Source of the DNA: Nitrosomonas sp. Nm34
Lineage (GTDB): Bacteria; Pseudomonadota; Gammaproteobacteria; Burkholderiales; Nitrosomonadaceae
Length of the DNA stretch: 64,000 nucleotides
NCBI RefSeq assembly: GCF_900113925.1
Contig: NZ_FORD01000001.1
Coordinates: 62,001 to 126,000, forward strand
Direction of reading: 5' to 3'
In this document: one piece after another, positions 37,484 through 47,386 of the stretch
Layout of the letters: each line of letters begins with the position of its first letter
Position numbering within the stretch: the stretch's first letter is position 1
Program-made: the position numbers and the translations under genes
The notes under the pieces: generated by a model
What the model was told of the DNA's origin: nothing
What the model saw: the letters and a program-made list of their open reading frames with translations, nothing else
Database searches by the model: none

Positions 37484-38236
37484 ATGATCGATAAACTGCA
37501 TATTGCTACCTACAATATCCACAAGGGTTTCTCCTATTTCAATCATCGCCTGGTATTGCACGAACTGCGCGATCAATTACGTGCGCTCGGTACTGACATC
37601 GTCTTTTTACAAGAAGTGGTCGGCGAACACAGCAAACATGCTTCCCGTTTTATAAGTTGGCCACACATTTCCCAGCATGAGTTTTTGGCAGATTCAGTAT
37701 GGCAGGATTTTGCCTACGGCAAGAATGCGGTGTACGACGAAGGGCATCATGGCAATGCCATTCTCAGCCGCTTTCCTATTGTAAGCTGGGAGAACGAAGA
37801 TATTTCATCTCACCGCTTTGAGAACCGTGGCTTGCTCCACTGTGAACTCAGTATTCCCGGCTGGCAGGAAACGCTGCACTGCATTTGTGTTCATCTGGGA
37901 TTATTCAGGCGCGGCCAGCGCCGGCAGCTCGAAGCAATGGAGAAGCGTATCAAACAACTCGTGCCACCTCATGCTCCCCTGGTGATTGCGGGAGATTTCA
38001 ATGACTGGCACGGAACAGCCAGCCGCCTCCTGATGAAGCACTTGGAACTAACCGAGGTTTTTGAACAGACACATGGTAGAACAGCCCGCAGCTACCCCTC
38101 CATCTTTCCATTATTGCGTCTTGATCGGATCTATGTGCGTGGTTTTCAGGTGAAAAATGTCTGTATCCATCAAAGTCATCCCTGGTCGAGAATTTCCGAT
38201 CATGCCGCCTTGTCAGCTAATATTGTGCGTGCATGA
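37484..38236 (+). CDS. Endonuclease/exonuclease/phosphatase family hydrolase (YbhP-like)
   Basis: This 250-residue EEP-fold protein has the core motifs IATYNIHKGF, FLQEVVGE (metal Glu), the AGDFNDWHG Asp/Asn pair and ISDHAAL (catalytic His). The ATG at 37484 is preferred over a TTG six bases upstream. It overlaps the cardiolipin synthase gene by 4 bp. This pairing is conserved (ybhP-clsB in E. coli), which suggests a phospholipid-related phosphodiesterase rather than a nuclease; substrate unproven. Confidence 0.88.
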   Translation: MIDKLHIATYNIHKGFSYFNHRLVLHELRDQLRALGTDIVFLQEVVGEHSKHASRFISWPHISQHEFLADSVWQDFAYGKNAVYDEGHHGNAILSRFPIVSWENEDISSHRFENRGLLHCELSIPGWQETLHCICVHLGLFRRGQRRQLEAMEKRIKQLVPPHAPLVIAGDFNDWHGTASRLLMKHLELTEVFEQTHGRTARSYPSIFPLLRLDRIYVRGFQVKNVCIHQSHPWSRISDHAALSANIVRA

Positions 38237-39402
38237 AGTCACCCACGTTTATCAAAGGTAACCGAATCACACTCTTACATAATGGAGCAGAATATTTCCC
38301 AGCACTGGAAAGCGCAATTGATGAGGCCAATCAAGAAATACATCTCCAGACTTATATTTTCAAATATGACCTGACAGGTATCAGCATTGCCAGCGCACTC
38401 AAGCGTGCTGCCCTGCGTGGTGTTGCCGTTCACCTATTGATAGACGGTTTTGGTTCACTCAGCTTTCCCCAAAAAGCAATCGATAACTTAATTGCTGCAG
38501 GGGTTCAAGTGATGCATTACCGCAAAGAAGTTTTTTCTTTCCGGTTCAGGCGTCATCGATTACGCCGCATGCACCGTAAGCTAGTCGTCATCGATGCCCG
38601 CATCGCCTTTGTGGGAGGAATCAATATCATCAATGATTATCAAAAGCCTGGCGAACCTATCCCCCGTTTTGACTATGCCGTAAAAATAGAAGGTCCCTTA
38701 CTGGCCACGATTCATTCTAGCGCCAGACGTTTATGGATGTTAGTCGCCTGGGCGCATTTCAAAAAACGCTGGATTACTCATCTCGAATTGCAGCCTATTA
38801 CAATACCAGTTGGCAACCAGCGTGCAGCATTTGTCATCCGTGACAATCTTCGCCATCGCCGTGACATTGAACGTTCTTATCTCAAAGTGATCGCTACTGC
38901 TTACAATGAGATCATTATCGCCAATGCATACTTTCTTCCTGGCAGAAATTTTCGGCAAGCCCTTATCCATGCGGCCCGCCGAGGTGTGTCGGTTATCCTG
39001 CTACTGCAGGGAAAAATCGAGTATCGCATCCAGTATCATGCATCACGCGCTTTATACGATAATTTGCTGGATGCTGGCATCAAGATTTATGAATATCAAA
39101 AAAGCTTCTTACATGCCAAAGTAGCCGTCATTGATCAGTACTGGTCAACGGTCGGTTCTTCCAACATTGATCCTTTGAGTCTTCTAATGGCGCAAGAAGC
39201 GAATGTCATGGTGCTTGATCAAGCCTTTGCTATGGAACTGAGAACCACACTGCAACGAGCCATGGAAGATTCCAGGCCCGTATCAAAGATCTATTGGGGA
39301 AAGCAATCCTGGATTAACCGATCCTTGAATTGGATAAGTTATTATATTGTGCGCATTTTGCAGGGAGTGCTAGGCTACAGCCAGGAAAGTACACGTGTCT
39401 GA
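38233..39402 (+). CDS. clsB: Cardiolipin synthase B (phospholipase D family)
   Basis: This 389-residue protein has two PLD HKD motifs: MHRKLVVIDARIAFVGG near residue 114 and LHAKVAVIDQYWSTVGSSNID near 295. It makes cardiolipin by phosphatidyl transfer at the inner membrane face. No N-terminal membrane helices are present, as in ClsB. A basic, partly hydrophobic C-terminus (WISYYIVRILQGVLGY) may dip into the membrane. Coupled to the EEP gene by overlap. Confidence 0.92.
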   Translation: MKSPTFIKGNRITLLHNGAEYFPALESAIDEANQEIHLQTYIFKYDLTGISIASALKRAALRGVAVHLLIDGFGSLSFPQKAIDNLIAAGVQVMHYRKEVFSFRFRRHRLRRMHRKLVVIDARIAFVGGINIINDYQKPGEPIPRFDYAVKIEGPLLATIHSSARRLWMLVAWAHFKKRWITHLELQPITIPVGNQRAAFVIRDNLRHRRDIERSYLKVIATAYNEIIIANAYFLPGRNFRQALIHAARRGVSVILLLQGKIEYRIQYHASRALYDNLLDAGIKIYEYQKSFLHAKVAVIDQYWSTVGSSNIDPLSLLMAQEANVMVLDQAFAMELRTTLQRAMEDSRPVSKIYWGKQSWINRSLNWISYYIVRILQGVLGYSQESTRV

Positions 39403-39468
39403 GACATATACGCGAGCACTTGTTATACAGAGGCACCTTGATTGGTTGGTTGGTTGTACCAGACTATT

Positions 39469-40245
39469 CTATTGCTGAGCAGAAACAGCGAACCTGTCTT
39501 GTGCGCTCAGATCTATCCGTCCAATGAGGGGTAACTTAATCGCAACCGGGCTGTGAGAGAAACCAAATGTCAGCCCAAGTAAATTAATTTCAAACCCTTC
39601 AACCTCACTGACGATGACGCCCAATAACCCAAATAAAGACCACTGCCAACCTCCGCCACTAGGGGCAACCGCGGTCATGCTATTTCCAAGATAATCCTTG
39701 CCAATAGCCGTGGGGGGCAAATCTAGCGCCAGCTCTGGCACAGCACGCGCGATCCAGGCAGTAAAAGTATTGGAATTCGGGCCGGGCCACATGGTGTACT
39801 CGTGCGCGTAGGGATAGCTCAATGCAGCTTCTTCAATACGCTCAATCAATGCATCCACACCCTCTCCTCGCTTCTCAGCCAGCAGAATGGGCATATTTCC
39901 AAACCAGCGCCGATCGGGTTGTTGCTGATGAATTGACACGGCTGAACCGCCTCGGCGCAGATACCAGCCAATGACCTCATAGACGGTGTAAGTTGGGGCT
40001 AACGATGGTTTTACCGCAATCCAGGTATGAATACCGAAATAGCCTCGCCAACCATAAGCACGTGCACCGTAAACCTGAATAATCGCTTCGGGCGTTTGTG
40101 CAGGCTCGGGCGCCAACCCTACCGGCTCGCGGCTTGCAGTTTGCCAGCCTGCATTAACATGCTCCGTGACAAAATGAATTCCCAAAGTTGCTGTCAGAAC
40201 TACAAGCAGCAAAAGCCTGACGGCAGTCACTAGTTTCAGTTTCAT
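39469..40245 (-). CDS. DUF3750 domain protein
   Basis: This 258-residue protein starts at 40245 with one hydrophobic N-terminal helix (VRLLLLVVLTATLGIHFV) and then the DUF3750 region: AIIQVYGARAYGWRGYFGIHTWIAVKP, EVIGWYLRRGG, and YPYAHEYTMWPGPNSNTFTAWIARAVPEL. The His, Cys-free pocket and NSNTF pattern recall NlpC/P60-like folds, but the enzyme activity is unknown. An earlier ATG at 40302 adds 19 residues of doubtful value. It is convergent with clsB. Confidence 0.85.
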   Translation of the reverse strand: MKLKLVTAVRLLLLVVLTATLGIHFVTEHVNAGWQTASREPVGLAPEPAQTPEAIIQVYGARAYGWRGYFGIHTWIAVKPSLAPTYTVYEVIGWYLRRGGSAVSIHQQQPDRRWFGNMPILLAEKRGEGVDALIERIEEAALSYPYAHEYTMWPGPNSNTFTAWIARAVPELALDLPPTAIGKDYLGNSMTAVAPSGGGWQWSLFGLLGVIVSEVEGFEINLLGLTFGFSHSPVAIKLPLIGRIDLSAQDRFAVSAQQ

Positions 40246-40459
40246 TTTAAAAATAAACAGAAATATTGAGATAATTGAACCAGTCTCAACACAAATAGAC
40301 AATACAGTTATTCATGTTCAGTTACAGTATCAGATTATTAAAACAGCCTAGAGTTCTGGCAGCACAGCTTTTTCTTTTTTATATCATGAATAGTGTCCTG
40401 GTATCACAGGATTGCAGTTATTTTCATGGATCTCTTCTTCAGCAACTCACCGCTCTCCG

Positions 40460-40762
40460 TTATTGATCATCTTCAATATATTGGGTCTTTTCGCTTGGCC
40501 AGGCACTAAATGGAAAAGGTAACTGCTCACTATTAAAAGCAAGAAAAGTAATGATCTGATAGACATAGGCGGCCAGATTTTGGCTGAATTTGAGTAACTG
40601 CACATTCGTATGGCCTGACAGGACAATGGAAATAAACTGAAAGAGCATCACCAGAATAATGACAAATTCCATCAGGCCATAGACAAAGATGAACAACAGC
40701 ATATAAAGCCCGCGCATCCATGTCTCCGTTTTTTGCAATCGTTGTTTAATTTCATCTTTCAT
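40460..40762 (-). CDS. DUF4389 small membrane protein
   Basis: This 100-residue protein starts at 40762 behind GAGGAG. It has two hydrophobic helices (residues 17-45 and a shorter one at about 65-80) and the DUF4389 motif NLAAYVYQIITFLAFNSEQLPFPFSAWP. Function unknown. The upstream 79-codon frame overlaps its start, hinting at coupling. Confidence 0.85.
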   Translation of the reverse strand: MKDEIKQRLQKTETWMRGLYMLLFIFVYGLMEFVIILVMLFQFISIVLSGHTNVQLLKFSQNLAAYVYQIITFLAFNSEQLPFPFSAWPSEKTQYIEDDQ

Positions 40763-40991
40763 ACATTCTCCTCGCAATCGCATTCAAAATAGCATTCAAT
40801 TCAGGGTGGATCTTACTTCTTTTTGTAGATGAAGCATAAATGACTCTATCATCGCATTGATTATGCGCCCACACCAAGTATTTCTGCCGCTCACAATCGA
40901 TTACCAAGACAGACAAGCTTATTGGATAAGTTTTTGCAGTCCATCTCCAGAGCTCAACCGATACGCTGTATAACCACATAGAAACAACCAA
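40752..40991 (-). CDS. Possible small protein upstream of DUF4389 gene
   Basis: A 79-codon frame ends eleven bases inside the DUF4389 gene, so that gene's ribosome site lies in its last codons. The sequence (VELWRWTAKTYPISLSVLVIDCERQKYLVWAHNQ) has a coding look, but there is no clear ribosome site of its own. It may be a real coupled gene or a chance frame. Confidence 0.35.
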   Translation of the reverse strand: MVVSMWLYSVSVELWRWTAKTYPISLSVLVIDCERQKYLVWAHNQCDDRVIYASSTKRSKIHPELNAILNAIARRMYER

Positions 40992-41157
40992 CTATAATAA
41001 TGCGACTTTCATAATTCGCCCTAAAATGCGATGATTTGTATATTCCACGGCTCCATAAAATATTTTATAAATAAACTTATTGCTGAAAGCGTATAGCCAT
41101 AAGGCGTTATCGTATGTTAAACGCTATCTGCTTCAGGTTGTAACACCATCACAAAAC

Positions 41158-44100
41158 ATGTCGAACCCATTTTTTGATCAGCCCATCCTGAATTCACCCT
41201 ACGACTCTCCTGGTCGACATTGGGAGCTGGATGCCTCGGGCCAGCCAACGCAACGCATCGTTGAAAGCCGTCGACCTGCTGAATTCATTACGCCTATCCC
41301 CAAACCCAAAAAGCAGAAGACGGCACCGGCGCAGCAAGATCTCATCTTCGATGAAGGAAAAGGGCTCTCTTCCGAAAAGCAGCAGTATGATCCCACTTCC
41401 ATCATCAACGAAATCCGCAAACAGGTGGATACCTGGCGTTCCTTGCCCTCAAGTCAATGGCAGGTTACGCCGGAAACCATGCGACTTCTTCAGCATTGGC
41501 GGCACCATGATTTCGGTGGGATCCGACCGTTTTTCTGCCAGATAGAAGCCGTCGAGACTACGATCTGGTTAACCGAGGTTGCTGCGCTTTCAGTTGCTGG
41601 CAAACGCATCCTTGAGCACCTGACCAGTGCCAATCGGGATGCCAACCCGGAGATTCAACGGCTTGCCTTGAAGTTAGCGACCGGTGCCGGTAAAACCACT
41701 GTCATGGCCATGCTCATCGCCTGGCAGACAATCAATGCGGTGCGCCGCCCTGCGAGTAAATGCTTTACGCGTGGTTTCCTCATCGTCGCACCCGGGCTCA
41801 CCATCAAGGACCGTCTACGCGTATTACTGCCCAATGACCCGGATAGTTACTACGCGAGCCGGGAGCTAGTGCCTCATGATTTTCTGGAGGATATCAAACG
41901 CGCCAAAATCGTCATCACCAACTATCATGCTTTCAAGCTGCGGGAGCGTGTGGAACTTTCCAAAGGCAACCGCGCCCTGCTGCAAGGCCGCACCGGCAGC
42001 AAACCCCAGACCACTGAAAACGAAGGCCAGATGATCCAGCGTGTCATGTCTCAACTCATGGGCATGAAAAATATCCTCATTCTCAATGACGAAGCGCATC
42101 ACTGCTACCGAGAGAAGCCAAACGATCTGAATGAGGAGGAAGAGAAAGCACTCAAGGGCGAAGAGAGAAAAGAGGCCGAAAAGAATAATGAGGCTGCGCG
42201 GCTTTGGATCTCCGGCCTGGAAGCGGTAAACCGTAAGCTTGGCGTGGCGCGCGTGATTGATCTATCCGCCACCCCGTTTTTCCTGCGGGGTTCCGGCTAT
42301 GCAGAAGGCACACTATTCCCGTGGACCATGAGTGATTTCTCGCTCATGGATGCCATCGAGTGCGGTATCGTCAAGCTACCGCGTGTGCCGGTAGCCGAGA
42401 ATATTCCCGGTAATGAAATGCCAGTTTATCGCAACCTCTGGGAGCACATCCGTAGAGACATGCCCAGGAAAGGTCGGGGCAGCGGCGCCATGCTCGACCC
42501 GCTCAAGCTGCCCACCCGCCTGCAGACAGCCCTTCAGGCGCTGTACGGCCACTACGACAAAACCTTTCACCTGTGGCAAGAGAACCAGATCTCAGTTCCA
42601 CCTTGCTTCATTATAGTCTGTCAAAACACAGCCATCTCCAAGCTTATTTATGACTACGTCTCAGGTTTTTACCAAAAGCAGCAGGATGGGACGCCTCATC
42701 TTCACAATGGAATGCTGCCGCTCTTCCGCAACTTCGACGAAATTACCGGTACTCCGCTGCCACGCCCGAACACGCTGCTGATCGACAGTGAACAACTGGA
42801 AGCCGGGGATGCGCTCGATGATCATTTCCATGCCATGGCGGCGGACGAGATCGAGCGGTTCCGTCGCGAAATCATCGAGCGCACGGGTGACGCACGTGCA
42901 GCCGCAAACCTCACCGATCAGGAATTGTTGCGCGAAGTCATGAATACTGTCGGCAAGCCTGGACAACTTGGTGCCCATATCCGCTGCGTGGTGTCTGTCT
43001 CGATGCTGACCGAAGGCTGGGATGCCAACAATGTCACCCATATTCTCGGTGTCCGCGCTTTCGGTACTCAGCTCTTGTGCGAACAGGTCATCGGCCGGGC
43101 GCTACGCCGCTGGTCCTACGATCTTAACGAAGCGGATCTGTTCGATGCCGAATATGCCGACATCTTCGGCGTGCCATTCGATTTTACTGCCAAGCCCGTC
43201 ATTGCCCCACCGCCGAAGCCGCGTGAGACAATTCAGGTCAAGGCCGTGCGCCCTGAACGCGATCACCTCGCCATTCGCTTTCCGCGGGTCGAAGGTTATC
43301 GCGTCGAGCTGCCCGAGGAACGACTCACCGCCACTTTCAACGATGATTCCATGCTGGAGCTCACCCCTGATCTGGTCGGTCCGTCCATTACCCATAACCA
43401 GGGCATCATCGGCGAGGCGGTCGTCATGACACTCGACCACCTGGAAGGCATGCGCCCATCCTCGCTGCTGTTCATACTGACCAAGCATCTTCTCTATACC
43501 AAATTTCGTGATCCCGGCGACGAGCCGAAATTACACCTGTTCGGCCAGCTCAAGCGCATCACCAAGCAATGGCTTGAAACCTGCCTCACGTGCAAAGGGG
43601 GAACCCATCCGGGACTGCTGGTCTATCAGGAACTGGCGGACAGGGTGTGCAATCGCATCATGGCTGGCATCACCCGCGCGCTGGAAGGTCAGCGCCCCAT
43701 CAAAGCCTTGCTCGCCCCTTATAATCCGGTTGGCTCTACCAGCCAGGTCCGTTTTTCTACTTCGCGTATGGAACGCTGGGAAACCAGCGGCCCGCCGCCC
43801 AGGAATCCGATCAACTGGGTCATTCTGGACAGCGACTGGGAAGCCGAGTTCTGCCGCGTGGCCGAAGCCCATCCCAGAGTCATTGCCTACACCAAGAATC
43901 ACAATCTCGGCTTTGCAGTGCCTTACCGCTATGGCGCTGAAGTGCGCACCTACCTGCCTGATTTCATCGTATTGGTAGATGACGGACGCGGCCGTGATGA
44001 TCCACTACATTTGGTCGTCGAGATCAAAGGCTACCGCCGTGAAGACGCCAAAGAAAAGAAAACCACCATGGAGACTTACTGGATACCCGGTGTCAACAAC

Positions 44101-44241
44101 CTGAAAAGCTATGGCCGCTGGGCTTTTGCTGAATTCACCGATGTATTCCTGATAGATACCGACTTTAAGGCAAAAGTGGAAAACACGTTCAACCACATGA
44201 TCGAAACCGCAACGAATCACGCTGCGGCCGGGAGCAAATAG
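41158..44241 (+). CDS. Type III restriction endonuclease subunit Res (DEAD/DEAH helicase-nuclease)
   Basis: This 1027-residue protein starts at ATG 41158 (MSNPFFDQPILNSPY, the usual start of this family); an extended frame from 41080 is less likely. Helicase motifs are in order: LATGAGKTTVMAMLIAW (Walker A), LNDEAHHCY (DEAH), LSATPFF (motif III), EQVIGRALRR (motif VI). The C-terminal nuclease has YLPDFIVLVDD and LVVEIKGYR, a PD-(D/E)xK site. It cuts when translocation complexes meet, and needs the Mod subunit for site recognition. The gene is intact. It is the first gene of a two-gene RM operon; mod starts 2 bp after it. Confidence 0.93.
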   Translation: MSNPFFDQPILNSPYDSPGRHWELDASGQPTQRIVESRRPAEFITPIPKPKKQKTAPAQQDLIFDEGKGLSSEKQQYDPTSIINEIRKQVDTWRSLPSSQWQVTPETMRLLQHWRHHDFGGIRPFFCQIEAVETTIWLTEVAALSVAGKRILEHLTSANRDANPEIQRLALKLATGAGKTTVMAMLIAWQTINAVRRPASKCFTRGFLIVAPGLTIKDRLRVLLPNDPDSYYASRELVPHDFLEDIKRAKIVITNYHAFKLRERVELSKGNRALLQGRTGSKPQTTENEGQMIQRVMSQLMGMKNILILNDEAHHCYREKPNDLNEEEEKALKGEERKEAEKNNEAARLWISGLEAVNRKLGVARVIDLSATPFFLRGSGYAEGTLFPWTMSDFSLMDAIECGIVKLPRVPVAENIPGNEMPVYRNLWEHIRRDMPRKGRGSGAMLDPLKLPTRLQTALQALYGHYDKTFHLWQENQISVPPCFIIVCQNTAISKLIYDYVSGFYQKQQDGTPHLHNGMLPLFRNFDEITGTPLPRPNTLLIDSEQLEAGDALDDHFHAMAADEIERFRREIIERTGDARAAANLTDQELLREVMNTVGKPGQLGAHIRCVVSVSMLTEGWDANNVTHILGVRAFGTQLLCEQVIGRALRRWSYDLNEADLFDAEYADIFGVPFDFTAKPVIAPPPKPRETIQVKAVRPERDHLAIRFPRVEGYRVELPEERLTATFNDDSMLELTPDLVGPSITHNQGIIGEAVVMTLDHLEGMRPSSLLFILTKHLLYTKFRDPGDEPKLHLFGQLKRITKQWLETCLTCKGGTHPGLLVYQELADRVCNRIMAGITRALEGQRPIKALLAPYNPVGSTSQVRFSTSRMERWETSGPPPRNPINWVILDSDWEAEFCRVAEAHPRVIAYTKNHNLGFAVPYRYGAEVRTYLPDFIVLVDDGRGRDDPLHLVVEIKGYRREDAKEKKTTMETYWIPGVNNLKSYGRWAFAEFTDVFLIDTDFKAKVENTFNHMIETATNHAAAGSK

Positions 44242-44243
44242 TT

Positions 44244-47150
44244 ATGACGCATAAAACACAACCTCAAAAAACCGTCGAAGCGCTCAGTCACAAGGAAGAT
44301 AAACGCAAAAACATCCCGACGGCCGAATATCAATCGGTGTTGGAGCAGGAACAGAAGCAGCCCAGGATGCTGCGTTATCCGCGCAATACCGACCTTGACC
44401 CGCAACTGGTATGGCGCGGCAAGGACACGCAGGATTGGTCGGATCTGGTGGTGCATGCCTCGCCGCTCTATATTCAGGAAAAAGTGCATCCCAAGGCGCT
44501 GATCGAGGATTTGCTCAAAGAAACCAAAGCGCGCGATCAAATAGCACAGCCCGAACAATTCGACTTGTTCGCCGACTTCAACGGCATCCCTGACGGCGCC
44601 GACAAGACCGAGTTCTATCAGCACGAACAGAATTGGACCAACCGCATGATCCTCGGCGATTCGCTGCAAGTGATGGCAAGCCTCGCAGAACGCGAAGGGC
44701 TGCGCGGGAAAGTGCAGTGCATCTATTTCGACCCGCCCTACGGCATCAAATTCAACAGCAACTTCCAGTGGAGCACTACCAGTCGCGATGTGAAAGACGG
44801 TAACGCCGCACACATCACACGTGAACCCGAGCAGGTCAAGGCATTTCGTGACACTTGGCGCGACGGTATTCACTCCTACTTGACTTATCTGCGCGACCGG
44901 CTCATGGTGGCACGCGATTTATTGACTGATTCGGGTTCGATTTTTGTACAAATTGGCGATGAGAATGTGCATCGGGTGCGAATGTTGATGGATGAGGTGT
45001 TTGGGGAAAAGAACTTTGTTAGTGTAATTACAACAAGCAAGACATCCGGGTTCACAAGTGCACTATTGTCCAATATTAATGATTTTATTCTATGGTATTC
45101 AAAAAACATTAATTATGTGAAATTCCAACAAATTTATTCTGATAAATCTGCAGGTGAAATAGGTGGAACAAAATATAAGCCTGTATCTTCCTTTGCTTCC
45201 TTATCTATGTATTGCCTTTCTCCAGAAGAACTTATTGTTGATAGCGAAGTAACCTCTGAGGGAGCCCAGGTTGGGGCAGAGGTTCATGAGTTCAGTTTCC
45301 AAGGAAAAGTTTATTTTCCTCCTAGTACAAGGCATTGGACTGTAAAAATTGATGATCTGTATCGAGTTGATAAAGCCGGTAGGATAATGCGATCTAAAAC
45401 AAGACCTCGATATATCAGAAAACTAAATGACTTTAGTGTAATTCCTATATCAAATATATGGACAGATATAGGCGGAATTCAAAGTCGAACTGATCCCAAA
45501 GTTTATGTTGTACAAAGTGCATCGGAATTAGTAAAGCGTTGCGTTCTTATGTCTACAAATCCTGGCGACCTGGTGCTTGACCCGACCTGCGGCTCCGGCA
45601 CCACTGCTTATGTCGCTGAACAATGGGGCCGCCGCTGGATCACGATCGACACCTCGCGCGTCGCGCTGGCACTGGCGCGTGCGCGCATCATGGGTGCGCG
45701 TTATCCCTATTATCTGTTAGCCGACAGCGCAGAAGGCCGGTTGAAAGAAGCGGACATCACGCGCACCGCCCCTTCCAGCAAACCTACCTAAGACAACATA
45801 CGTCACGGCTTCGTTTATGAGCGCGTGCCGCATATCACGCTCAAATCCATCGCCAATAACGCCGAAATTGACGTCATTTGGGACAAGTACCAGGCAAAAC
45901 TGGCACCGCTGCGTGCGCAGTTGAATAAGGCATTGGGTACCTCCTGGGAAGAATGGCAAATTCCGCGTGACCTCTCCAAAGACGTTCCCGCAAAGGCTGC
46001 ATCGGAGCGCCTTCATCCGGGGGCCGAAATCCAGCAAGCCGACAAAGACTGGGCCCCGGCCTCCGCCGGGGCGACGGAAGAAGCGGAAGCCTTACATGCT
46101 CAGTGGTGGCAAATGCGTATCGCCCGGCAGAGGGAAATCGATGCTTCCATTGCTGCCAAGGCTGAGTATGAATATCTCTACGACAAGCCCTATGAGGACA
46201 AGAAGAAGGTGCGCGTGGCCGGTCCATTTACCGTAGAGAGTCTGAGTCCCCACCGCGTGCTCGGGGTGGATGAGAATGATGAGCTGATCGATCCGTACAA
46301 GATGGCACAACCAGATGCCGACTATGCAACGGGTCATCGTTTCGAGCAGATGATCCTGGAAAACCTCAAAACTGCAGGCGTGCAGCAAGCGCACAAGGAA
46401 GACCGCATCACCTTCACTGCCATTACCGGCTGGCCGGGCAACTATATTTGCGCGGAAGGCAAATACGCGGAAGGGGTGGCAGATGAATTACGTGAAAAAC
46501 GTGCAGGTATTTTTATCGGCCCCGAGTTCGGCACCGTTTCCCGCCCTGATCTGGTCGATGCTGCACGCGAAGCGGGTGATGCCGGCTTTGATGCGCTCAT
46601 TGCCTGCGCCTTCAACTACGAGGCGCAGGCGGGCGAGTTCCACAAGCTGGGCCGCATCCCGATTCTCAAGGCGCGCATGAATGCTGACCTGCACATGGCC
46701 GGCGAACTCAAGGCCACCGGCAAAGGCAATCTGTTCGTCATCTTCGGCGAACCCGACATCGACATCCACGATGAAGCAAATGGCCTTATCCGCGTGAAAG
46801 TAAATGGAGTCGATGTGTTTGACCCCAGTACGGGTGACATCCGCAGCGATGGCGCCGAAGGCATTGCCTGCTGGTTTATCGATACCGACTATAACGGCGA
46901 AAGCTTTTTCGTGCGCCATGCTTACTTCCTCGGCCAGAACGATCCCTATAAAGCGCTCAAGACCACCTTGAAAGCCGAGATTAACGAAGAAGCGTGGGCT
47001 ACCCTCAACAGCGACTGCTCACGGCCTTTTCCCAAGCCTCAGTCAGGCCGTATTGCGGTGAAGGTGATCAACCACTTGGGTGATGAAGTGATGAAGGTGT
47101 TCAAGGCGGGTGAGGTTCGGCCTGCTGAAACCGCTCAAGTATTTCGTTGA
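44244..47150 (+). pseudogene. Type III DNA methyltransferase Mod, interrupted by an in-frame stop
   Basis: One frame runs from 44244 to 47150 (968 codons) but is broken by TAA at 45789-45791, codon 516. The first part holds the beta-class N6-adenine methylase motifs YFDPPYGIKFNS (DPPY) and VLDPTCGSGTTAYVAEQWGR (AdoMet loop). The second part continues in frame with DNIRHGFVYERVPHITLKSIANN and carries the conserved C-terminal domain of this long Mod family. One base change (CAA or GAA to TAA) explains the break. A restart at GTG 45825 could yield a separate C-terminal fragment. Codons about 255-435 are much more AT-rich than the rest and form the recognition domain. A palindromic repeat is inserted in frame at about 46006-46079. 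Confidence 0.9.
46006..46079. repeat. Palindromic repeat inserted in frame within mod
   Basis: The centre is a perfect 8-bp stem GCCCCGGC-CTCC-GCCGGGGC (46053-46072). The surrounding codons (HPGAEIQQADKDWAPASAGAT) read like the common proteobacterial intergenic repeat translated, and break the conserved stretch that normally leads to HAQWWQMR. It adds about 25 codons without changing the frame. Confidence 0.65.
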
Positions 47151-47386
47151 GCAGCAGCCAGGTGAGGCGGCAGGTTATCTTCGCAAGGTTTCATAAAGAC
47201 GATAGCGCCCCGATAGCATCCGAGCAGCGTCCGGAGAGCGCTCTTGTGAAACTTTGCTACGATCCATCTCCAGCCGATCTGTGCAGAATCCCTTAAAATA
47301 CGCGCTCCAACCCATCTACAGCGCTACAACTTCCAACCGGATGCAAAATTTTTCATCACATCCTTGCACCCGTTTAGCTGCCTGAC

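Noticed and set aside
45825-47150. A separate gene for a 441-residue protein after mod
   Set aside because: It is in the same frame as mod, separated only by one TAA, and the codons between continue the Mod family. It is treated as the C-terminal part of the broken gene.
41158-47150. A new defence system
   Set aside because: The motifs and order are those of a known type III restriction-modification family; only its damage and mosaicism are unusual.
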